DNA from: JAUIAI01 sp045106815
Lineage (GTDB): Bacteria; Pseudomonadota; Gammaproteobacteria; Burkholderiales; Burkholderiaceae_E
Reading direction: 5' to 3'
DNA: 64,000 nt
Assembly (NCBI GenBank): GCA_045106815.1
Contig: JBGCFG010000043.1
Span: 50,221 to 114,220, forward strand
Positions within the stretch are counted from its first letter, which is position 1, and every line of letters begins with the position of its first letter. The notes beneath the pieces are model-generated. The model saw only the letters and a program-made list of their open reading frames with translations. It was not told where the DNA came from and searched no databases. Positions 10,201 to 22,200 of the stretch are shown one piece after another. The position numbers and the translations under genes were made by a program.

Positions 10201-13200
10201 CTGACGTTCTCTTCCGCAAATAGTAATCTCATTAGCATCAGCGACATAGACGCGGCTGCAGGCAATCTGACGGTTACCTTGTCAATCGGCCAGGGCAGTC
10301 TCGCGCTTGCAGGGACCAGCGGTCTGACCGTGAGCGGCGATAACACGGGCAACGTGGTTCTGACTGGCTCAACCACCGATGTTAATGCGGCACTTAACGG
10401 CCTTACCTATACCCCAGGCAGCAATCAAACCGGCACTGTTTCCCTGACTGTAGCGACCAGTGACAACGGCAACACAGGTAGCGGCGGCGCCCTCACCGAC
10501 ACCGACTCGGTCGATATCACGGTAACACCCGTTAATGACGCGCCAATAAACAGCGTACCCAGTGCAACGCAAACCCTGAATGAAGACGGCACGCTGATCT
10601 TGTCGGCCGCCAATGGCAATGCCATTTCAATCAATGATGTGGATGCCGCCAGTACGTCCATGACGGTTACCGTCAGCGCGCCCCATGGCAGCCTGACCCT
10701 CGGAAGCACTACTGGTATCACCGCAAGCGGCGATGGTTCTGCCAGCGTGACCCTCTCCGGTAGCCAGAGCAATATCAACGCTGCCCTTGACGGGCTCAGC
10801 TACGCCCCAGGCGCCAACCAGAACGGCGCCATTGCACTCAATGTGTTAACCACCGACAACGGCAATAGCGGAAACGGCGGCGCGCTGACAGACAGCAGCG
10901 TTGTGAACGTTCAGATTAATGCTGTCAATGATGCGCCGGTTAACAGTGTGCCCGGCACGCAGATTTTCAATGAAGACAGTAACCGGGTCTTTTCGAGCGC
11001 CAATAGCAACGCTATTTCGGTTTCTGATGTTGATGCCGGCACAAACCCGTTAACGGTGTCGCTGAGCGTGCCGCAGGGGACGCTCACGCTCGCAGGCACG
11101 GCCGGGCTGACAGTGACCGGAGACGGCTCCGGATCAGTCACCCTGACAGGCACCGCCGGCAATATCAATACGGCGCTCGACGGCCTAACCTATGCGCCAC
11201 TGGCAAACCAAAATGGCACGATTGCGCTTTCTGTCGCGACCAGTGATAACGGCAATACGGGCAGTGGGGGAACGCTAACCGATAACAGCAGCATTGCGCT
11301 GCAGATCACAGCAGTCAACGACGGACCAGTTAATTCAGTTCCCGGCTCTCAAACACTAGACGAAGACACTACACTGGTGTTTTCGAGTGCAAACGCTAAC
11401 GCGTTGAGCGTTACGGATGCAGATGCCGGCACCGCCGATCTGACGGTAACCCTGGACGTACCGCACGGCAGCCTCACCCTATCTGGCACGACCGGACTGA
11501 CAGTTACCGGCAACGCGACTGCAAGTGTCACCCTCACCGGCTCGAGCACAGACATAAACACTGCGCTTGATGGGCTGAGCTACACCCCAGGTTTGAATCA
11601 GACCGGAACGACAACGCTGACGATGGTTAGCAATGACAACGGTAACACCGGCGGCGGCGCACTAACCGACACGAGCGCCATAGACCTGCAAATCGGTGCC
11701 GTTAATGATGCACCGATCAATTCAGTGCCTGGTTCTCAGACAATCAGCGAAGACGCCTCCCTCACCTTCTCGACTGGATCAGCTAACGCCATCAGCGTTA
11801 CTGATGTTGACGTGGGTGGTGCCAATCTCACGATGACGCTTAGCGTCGCGCAAGGCAACCTGACGCTCGGCTCAACCGCAAGTGTCACTGCTTCTGGCAA
11901 TGGCACAGGCACCATCGTGGTGACTGGCGCTCAAGCCGATCTGAATGCAGCGCTTGACGGGCTGAACTACACACCCGACGCTGATCAGAATGGCGCTGTT
12001 TCACTGAACATCAGCACCAGCGACAACGGTAACACTGGCTCGGGTGGCGTGCTGATCGATACCGACTCGGTCACAATCAATGTCAATGCGGTCAATGATG
12101 CACCCGTCAACACCGTGCCATCGATGCAAACCATTAGCGAAGACGCTTCGCTCACGTTCTCAAGCGCCAATGGCAATGCGCTTAGCGTCGCTGATGTGGA
12201 CGCTGGCGCAAGCCCGTTAACAGTCAACCTCACCGTACCGCAGGGCAGCCTGACCCTGGCCAGCACTACTGGCCTCACGGTTAGCGGTAACAGCAGTAGT
12301 GCTGTTACGCTCACTGGTACGCAAGCAGACATCAACACCGCGCTGGACGGCCTGGTCTTCAATCCTGACCTAAACCAGAACGGCTCCGTATCACTGTCGA
12401 TGACGACCAACGACAACGGCAACACGGGCGGGCCGGCACAGACCGACTCAAGCACGGTCACCATCCAGATTGATGCGATCAATGACGCGCCAGTCGCGAC
12501 GGTACCAGGCGCACAGTCGATCAGCGAAGATTCTGCGCTGGTCTTCTCTGGCGCCAACAGCAATCCGATTAGCGTCTCTGATGTCGATGCCGGCAGTGAT
12601 AGCCTCACCGTCACCTTGGCGGTTCCCGCGGGCAGCCTGACGTTATCTGGCACTACCGGTCTTACCGTTACCGGCGACGGGTCGGGCACTGTCACACTCA
12701 CGGGCAGCCAGGGGGACATCAATACCGCACTGGACGGGCTGAGCTATCAGCCTGGGATCAACCAGAATGGATCGCTCAATTTGAGCGTAGCTGTTTCAGA
12801 CAACGGGAACAATGGTAGCGGTGGTGCGCTTACCGATAGCGAAACAGTCGCTATCACGGTCGACGCCGTGAACGATGCTCCGATCAATACCGTGCCTGCT
12901 GCGCAAACGACTGATGAGGACACGGCCCTGGTGTTCTCGGCAGGTAACAGCAACGCCATTAGCATTGCTGACGTTGATGCTGGTGGCGCTAGCGTGACCG
13001 TGACGCTTGATGTAGACCGAGGCAATCTCGCGCTTGCATCGACTGTCGGCCTGACCGTTAGTGGAAACAACTCAGCCTCAGTAACCGTCACAGGCACACA
13101 GGCTAATATCAATACCGCTCTGGACGGATTGACTTTTACACCAGACCTGAATGATGACACCGATGCCACGCTGACGATCGTCACCAATGACGGCGGTAAT

Positions 13201-16200
13201 ACCGGCAGTGGCGGCGCTTTGTCTGCGACCAGCACAGTGGCCATTCAGGTTAACCCCATCAATGATGCGCCCGTCACCACGACCGACTCGGTCACCACTG
13301 ACGAAGGCACACCGGTCAACCTCGATGTGCGCGGTAACGATTCGGATGCCGATGGCGATCCCCTCACCGTCAGCCAGATCAATGGCACCGTCATCAATGT
13401 CGGGGGCAGCGTGCCGGTTACCAATGGCACCGTGACGCTTGAGCCCGATGGCTCCCTGACCTTTACACCATCAGGTGACTTTAACGGTCCGGCTAGCTTC
13501 ACTTACACCGTAACCGATGGCAATGGTGGCAGCACGCCTGGCACCGTCAATGTCAGTGTCACCGCTGTTAACGACGCACCCGTCAATTCTGTGCCTGGAA
13601 CCCAGTCCATCGTAGAAGACGGTTCGGTTACCTTCTCTGCAGGCAATGGCAACACCCTTTCGGTAGCGGACGTTGATGCTGGCACCGCCGACATCACCGT
13701 CACGCTCAGCGTGCCTGAAGGTAACCTGACCCTGGGCGGCACTGCTAACCTGGTTGTATCTGGCGATGGCTCGGGCAACGTGGTGATGACGGGTGCTCAG
13801 GCCGATGTGAACGCAGCGCTAGACGGGCTCGTCTATGCAGCAGCTCCCAATCAGAACGGCGCAGTCACTCTAAGCCTGCAAACCAGCGACAACGGCAACA
13901 CGGGTACAGGTGGCACGCTGACCACCTCAAGTACGGTTGACATCAGTATCAGCGCAGTCAACGACGCCCCGGTTCAGACCGTTCCGGGCGTACAGACCTT
14001 CAACGAAGACACCACCCTGACCTTCTCAGGAATCAATGGCAACGCCATTGCCATAGCCGATGTTGACTCAGGCAGCAGTTCGCTAACGACAACAATCAGC
14101 GTACCCACCGGCAGTATCACAGTGGCCAGCACCCTGGGGCTCACCGTCACCGGAAACTCTTCAGACACTGTCATCCTGATCGGCTCGCAGGCTGACATCA
14201 ATATCGCTCTAGACGGATTGTCATACTCGCCCGCGTCTAATCAAAACGGCGCGACGACGCTGACAATTGAGACGAACGATAACGGCAACACGGGCAGTGG
14301 CGGCGCACTCTCTGCCACCGACACCATCGCGCTTCAGATTACGGCCGTCAATGATGCGCCTACCGCGCTCGATGACAGCGCGTCCACAAACGAAGAAACA
14401 TCCGTTACCTATGCCGTATTGGGTAACGACACCGATCCTGATGGCGATACGCTCACCGTGTCGGCAATTAACGGCACGCCAATCACGATTGGCGCCGATG
14501 TTGCGATTACCGGCGGTACGGTTCGACTCGAAAGCAATGGTGAGCTGAGTTTTACACCGGACGCAAATACGAACGGCTTGATCAGCTTTAACTACACGAT
14601 CACCGACGGCAGCGGCGGTAGCGACACAGCTACCTCAACGGTATCGGTTGCCCCGATAAACGATGCCCCGGTCACCTTTGCCCCCGGGGTACAGTCAACG
14701 GCAGAAGACTCAGCGCTTACCTTCTCTAGCGCGAATGGCAACCCGATCATCGTCAACGATGTAGACGCCGGCGCTGGTAGTCTTACTGTGACGCTTAGCG
14801 TTGCGCACGGAAATCTGACACTAGCCAGCACTGCGGGACTCACCACAAGCGGTGATGGTACAAGCAATGTCGCACTAACCGGTACGCAGGCAGCCATTAA
14901 TGCGGCATTGGACGGCCTTGTCTATGCCCCTGCAAGCGAACAAAACGGCACGGTTTCGCTTAGTGTGACCACAAGTGATAATGGCAATACGGGGGCCGGC
15001 GGCAGCCTGAGTTCCACAGCTAACGTCGATATTGCAATTGGGGCGGTCAACGATGCGCCGGTTAATACGGTTCCGGCCGCTCAGTCGACACAAGAAGACA
15101 CACCGCTAGTGTTCTCGGGGGCCAATGGCAATGCTCTTTCGGTTGCTGATATCGACGCTGGCGCCAACCCCTTAAGCGTTTCTCTCACCGTCCCGCAAGG
15201 CGGTCTGACGCTTGGCTCAACGGCTGGCCTTACTGTCTCGGGTGATGGATCATCCTCAGTTAGCCTGACCGGAACAGTTGCCGACATTAACGCGGCTCTT
15301 GACGGCCTGAGCTTTACGCCAGCGGCGAATCAAACCGGTACCGTTGGCCTTTCCGTGCTTACGAGTGACAACGGCAATACGGGTGCTGGTGGCGCCCTCA
15401 CAGCCAGCAGTAGTGTTGACATCACGATCGGAGCGGTCAATGACGCACCTGATGCTATTGATGACTCTGCGGTAACAAATGAAGACGTGCCTACTAATCT
15501 CGCAGTTCTGGCAAACGACACCGATGTTGAGGGCGACACGCTAAGCGTCACCGAAATCAATGGGTCGGCCATTGCGGTGGGCAATACCGCTGCGGTCACT
15601 AACGGCAGCGTCCGTCTGGAAAGCGACGGCAGCCTTACGGTGACGCCAGCCGCCAACTTCACTGGATCTATCAATTTCACCTATACGATTTCAGATGGCA
15701 ATGGCGGCACGGATACAGCTGGCGCCTTGGTCACGGTAGTTCCTGTCAATGATGCGCCGGCGTTGACGGTACCGCCGACACAGTCTTTAAACGAAGATTC
15801 AACACTGAGCTTCTCCTCAGCAAACGGTAATGCGCTCACAGTATCGGATCTTGATGCAGGCGCTGGATCAATTGCTTTGACTCTGAGTGTGACCCAGGGC
15901 GCGCTTGATTTGTCAGGGTCGACTGGCCTGACCGTCACTGGCGATGGTACGGACACGGTGAACCTGACGGGCACGATCGCCGACCTCAACGCTGCTCTTG
16001 ATGGACTGGTTTACACGCCTGAGTCTGATCAGACTGGTCTTGTCACCATTAACCTGCTCACCAATGACAATGGCAATACCGGTTCGGGTGGCGCCCTGAC
16101 CGCCACCGCAGCCGTGGATGTTCAAATCACTGCTGTCAATGATGCGCCAGTTAACTTGGTACCGGCAGCTCAGAGTCTTGATGAAGATAATCAGTTGGTC

Positions 16201-19200
16201 TTTTCTGCCGGTAACTCGAATGCCATTTCGATCAGTGACTCTGATGCTGGCAGCGCAGATATCACAACAACACTCACCGTGCCGCAGGGCACTCTAACGC
16301 TTGGCACTACGGCAGGCGTTACCGTGACGGGCAACAACACCACCACAGTCACATTGACAGGTCCAGTTTCGGCGATCAACAGTGCATTGGAAGGACTGAT
16401 CTATGCCCCTACGGCCCATCAGAACGGCGCCCTGACGCTCAGTGTTGTCACCTCTGACAATGGCAATACCGGCATTGGTGGTGCCCTGGTCGACAGTGAC
16501 AATATTGATATTGTGATCAATTCAGTCAATGATGCACCCGTCGCGCTCGACGATGCGGTGACCACTGATGAAGATGCAGCCATCAATTTTGACGTGCTGA
16601 CGAATGATTCCGATTTAGACGGCGATTTGCCCACTATTGCCGCGATTGACGGAACCGCCATTGGTGTAGGAAATAGCGTTGCTGTCACCGGTGGAAGCAT
16701 TCGACTCGAATCCGATGGCACTTTGACATTTTCACCAGCCGCGAACTTTTCTGGATCTACTGGCTTTAACTACACGATTACAGACGGCAATGGCGCGAGC
16801 GACACGGCAAATGTCGCGGTGACTGTGAACCCGATCAATGATGCGCCGGTCAATACCGTTCCAGGTTCTCAAAACGTCAGTGAAGACGGCACCCTGGTGC
16901 TGTCCGGCGCCAACGGGAATGCGATCAGCCTAGCCGATGTCGACGCCGGCAGCAACGACCTCACCGTTACGCTGAGCGTTAACAATGGCAACCTGGTATT
17001 GGGTAGCGTGGGCAGTCTCACGGTGAGCGGTAACAACTCCAGCAATATCGTGCTAACTGGCTCAGCAACCGATATCAACAACGCTCTCAATGGCCTGGCT
17101 TACTCACCTGCGGCCAATTTCAATGGCGCCGACACGCTGTCAATGACCAGCAATGACAACGGTCACACCGGCGCAGGCGGCCCGCTGACCGCGACGAACA
17201 CCATCGCCATTCAGGTTGACGCGGTCAACGATGCGCCGCTTGCGAGCAATGATTCTGCGACGACAGACGAAGACAATGCGGTCAACCTGGCCGTGCTCTC
17301 GAATGACACCGATGTTGAGTCAAGCCTGCTAACCGTCACAGCTGTTGACGGTCAGGCGATTGCAGTTGGCAGCCCCATTACCGTCAGCAACGGGATTGTT
17401 GAGCTCGAGCCAGACGGCACGCTGACCTTTACACCTGACGCCCATTTCAACGGCACTGCGAATTTCACCTACAGAGTAACCGACGGTGACGGAGCATCAG
17501 ACACGGCGCTGGCAACCGTGACAGTGAACTCGATCCCGGATGCACCGATCGCCACCAATGACAATCAGGTCACCCCGGAAGACATCGCCGTCAGTATTGA
17601 TGTTCTCGCAAACGATAGTGATGCTGACGGAGACTCGCTCACAATCACGCAAATTGACGGCATTGCCATTTCTGCTGGTGCCTCAGTGCCGGTCGCTAAC
17701 GGCAGTGTCCGACTTGAACTTGATGACACACTCACTTTTACACCCGCCGCCGGATTCAATGGGCTTACCAGCTTTGACTACACCATCGATGACGGCAACG
17801 GCTTGACGGCCAGCGCTACCGTCGGAGTTGATGTTGGTGCCGTCAATGACGCGCCAATCGCGACCAATGATTCTGCGACTACGGCAGAGGACACTGTTGC
17901 GAGTTTGACTGTTTTGGGCAACGACAATGACCCTGATGGCGACCCCCTGACGATTACAGCCATTGACGGTACTGCTGTCAGCGTTGGTTCGGTCGTGGCC
18001 GTCACCGGCGGCAGCGTCGAGGTTCAGCCAGATGGCTCATTGACCTTTACACCATCTGCTCACTTTAACGGCCTGGCCAACTTTAATTACACCATCGGTG
18101 ATGGCAATGGGGCATTTGACACCGCTTCGGCAAGCGTGACGGTCGATCCTGTCAACGATGCACCGATTGTGACCGTACCGGGCAATCAGAGTTTTGCTGA
18201 GGACACCTCGCTGACCTTCTCAACGGCCAATGGGACGGTGATAACGGTGAGTGATGTGGACGTCGGCAGCGCTGACCTGACGGTAACGTTGGGTATCGGC
18301 CAAGGCGATCTCGCGCTGGCGTCAACTGCGGGCCTGACCGTCACCGGCAACGGCTCCACCAATGTCACCCTGACCGGCCCGGCTGGCGCGATCAATGCCG
18401 CGCTTGACGGTCTGATCTACACACCAGCCGCCAACCAGAATGGCTCTGAGACCTTGACAGTTCAAACGACTGACAACGGAAATACTGGTAGCGGTGGGCC
18501 ACAATCCACCAGTCGTAGTGTCTTACTTCAGATTAATGCGGTTAACGACACGCCGCTTGCGCTGAACGACACGACCAACACGACCGAAGACAGCGGCGTC
18601 ATCATCGATGTGCTCACCAATGACACCGATAACGACGGAGATTCTCTAACAATCACGGCGATTGAAAGCACGCCCATTCTGGTCAATCAAACAGTTTCCG
18701 TTACCGACGGGCAAGTCACCCTGAGACCGGACGGCACCCTGCTCTTCACCCCCAACGCCAATTTCAACGGGGTCGCAAGCTTCGACTATTCTGTTTCAGA
18801 CACCAGCGGAGCAATCGCAAGTGCGACCGTCGATGTCAGTGTCGGTGCGGTGAACGATGCGCCGATCATGACCGTGCCCGGCTTACAACTTGCCAGTGAA
18901 GACACATCAGTCACGTTCTCGTCAGGTACGGGTAATCCAATCGTCGTCAGTGATATTGATGCGGGTGCCTCGCCGCTGACCGTTTCACTCTCAGTGCCGC
19001 AGGGCACCCTGCTACCAATCAGCACCGCCGGTGTGACCATCTCAGGGTCGGGCACTGGTTCGGTAAGCCTGACGGGTGCCGCAGCAGATCTGAACACCGC
19101 ACTGGACGGACTGATCTACTCACCCGGCGCGAATCAGAATGGCACCGTACGCGTTGACATTACCGCGAACGATAACGGCAATACTGGTAGCGGTGGGCCA

Positions 19201-22200
19201 CTGGCCAGCAGCAGCTTTGTTGACATTCAGCTAGACCCTGTCAATGACCAACCCCTGAACACGGTCCCCGGCCTGCAGAACATCAACGAAGACGGCTCGC
19301 TGACATTCTCGGCAGTGGGCGGCAATGCCATTACGCTATCTGACCCGGACGCTGCATCAGCGCTCATCAACGTTGACTTGTCAGTCACCGATGGTGTTTT
19401 AACCGTTGGCACCAGCCCGGGCGTCACAGTTTCTGGTGACACGAGTGACAGCGTCACGCTGACTGGGTCACAAGCAGCTCTCAATGTGGCACTAGATGGA
19501 TTGATATTTACCCCAACCGCTGGTGCCAACGGACTGGTCACACTTTCCATGGTGACTAACGACAATGGCAATACGGGCGCCGGCGGCCCATTGACCGCGA
19601 TCAGCACAGTAGACATTCAAGTAGCTGCGATCAACGACGCACCTGTCAATACCGTGCCCGGACCTCAGACCAGCGACGAAGACACCGCACTCGTCTTTAG
19701 TGTCGGCGGCGGCAACGCTATCAGCATCAGTGACCCTGATGCCGGCGGCGCTCCCCTGACCGTCACACTTGACATCGGTCAGGGTCAGCTATCGCTGGCT
19801 TCAACTGCAGGCTTGACGGTAGCAGGAAACGGCACCAATAGCGTTGTGATTACGGGCTCCCAGACGGCAATCAACAGCGCACTGAACGGCCTTAGCTATC
19901 AACCACCCGCCAACGCCAGTGGCGCACAAACCCTGACTGTCGTCACGAGTGACAACGGCAACACAGGTGCCGGCGGTACGCTCAGCGCATCAAGCTCAGT
20001 CGCTATTCAGATTGACCCGGTCAACGATGCCCCGGTAGCGATCGACGATAGCTTTAGCGGCAACGAAGACACGCCGTTTGGCTTTGACGTTAGGACCAAC
20101 GACTCGGATGCTGATGGCGATGCACTACGCATCGCGACGATCAATGGCGCTACGATTGCACTTGGCTCGCCAATCAATGTCGCTGACGGTGAAGTCAGTC
20201 TGCTGGCCGATGGCTCCCTGAGCTTCTCCCCTGCCCCGAACTTCTTCGGTCCTACGAGTTTTACCTACACCGTCACTGATGACAATGGCGGCACAACGGG
20301 TGCGACAGTCAATCTGGTGATCGCCGCAGTCAACGACGCACCAAGCGCACAAAACGACTCAGCCACGACCGACGAAGACACACCGGTGGAGATCGACGTT
20401 CAGGCAAATGACCAAGATATTGAAAGTCAGCCCCTGACGATCACGCTTATCGATGGCGCTCCGGTCAGTGTCGGTACGCCTGTTCCGGTTACCAATGGCA
20501 CAGTGACTCTCCTGCCAAATGGGCGCTTGAGCTATAACCCGACGCCTGAATTCAGCGGTGCGACCAGCTTTACCTATACGGTCGACGACGGCAATGGCGG
20601 CTCCGCGCAGGCCACCACTAGTCTGCTCGTCAATGCAATCAATGACGCCCCTATTGCCAATCCAGACACCTACGCAACAACCGAAGAATCAGCCATTACG
20701 GTTGATGTTCGCGCCAACGACAGCGATGTTGAAGGCAGTGCTCTGAATGTCTTGAGCATTGATGGCATTGCACTAACTGACAACGTTGCGCAGGCTGTGG
20801 CCAACGGCACCGTGACCCGCTTAGCAGATGGCCGCCTTGTGTTCGCACCGGCAACCGATTTCGCCGGCACCACCACGTTTGACTATACGGTGCGGGATGC
20901 CGGCGGCGCAACGGCCATTGCGACTGTAACGATCAATGTCAGTAACCTCAATGATATCCCCGTGGCGAATAATGATTCCGCCTCCACGAACGAAGACACT
21001 CTGGTCGATATAGATGTGACCGCCAACGATTCAGATGCTGATGGCGAGCTGCTCACCGTCGCGACGGTTGACGGAAACCCGATCAGCGTCGGCAGCGCGG
21101 TGTTGGTAACCAATGGTCAAGTTGAACTGCTTGCCAGTGGCAGCTTGAGATTCACCCCGGCGGCTAACTTCAATGGTTCAACGAGTTTCGATTACACCGT
21201 TCAGGATGGATCCGGAGGTAGCGCGACCGCAACGACTATCGTGACCGTCAACTCGGTCAATGATGCACCGGTTGCAAACAATGACACACTGGTCACTGCA
21301 CAAGATATCCCGTTTACCCTGGACGTTCGAAGCAACGATACTGATGCTGAGAATGATCCGCTTACCGTCACGGAAATTGATGGCACTCCCGTCACAACGG
21401 GCTCGTTGGTGAGCATTCCGAATGGCACCGTGTCTCTTGAAAGCGATGGGCGACTGCGATTCACCCCTGACTTGGGTTATCAAGGCGGTAGCAGTTTCAG
21501 TTACCAGGTCAGTGACGGCAATGGCGCAACGGCCAATGCAAGTGTCGCGATTACCGTCACCCCACCCAATGTGCCACCCACAGCAGTCAATGACAGCTTT
21601 ACTGGCTCTGAAGACGTGCCTGTTTCATTTGACGTGCGCACCAACGATACTGACCCCGAGGGTAACCCGCTAAGCGTCGTGGCCGTTGACGGTGCCGCCC
21701 TAACAGTTGGTGTCGGCCAGCCGGTTAGCAATGGCACCGTTACCCTGCAGGCCGATGGCAGCCTGGAGTTTGACCCGACACCCGACTTTTTTGGTAGCAC
21801 CACATTCGACTACACGCTGGCAGACTCGTTTGGCGCCACTGATACTGCCACCGTCACGATCAACCTAAGCAATGTGGACGATGCTGTTACGGCGGTTGAC
21901 GATGCTCTCGTGCTCCCAGAAGACAGCACCCGGATTTTCGATCCGCGCGGCAATGACATTGATGTTGATGGCGACCCCCTGGCCATTACTGAAATCAATG
22001 GCTTGAGCATTGCGGTAGGCTCACCCGTCAACGTTGCGACGGGTGTGGTCAGTCTGGAGCCTGATGGTCGTTTATCTTTCACACCGACACCCAACTTTAA
22101 CGGCAGCGGTAGCTTTTCCTACACGCTGAGCGACGGGAACGGCTCAACCAGTGTCGCGCAGGTCAACTTCAGTGTAGACCCTGTCAATGATGCGCCAGTC

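Noticed and set aside
11985..13244. Long open frames on the minus strand inside the giant gene (for example 12722-11985 and 13244-12747), repeated at similar spacing along it
   Set aside because: They are mirror images of the repeats: the biased codon use of the Thr/Val/Asp-rich units keeps the antisense frame open. The products are repetitive and have no ribosome binding sites or recognisable domains.
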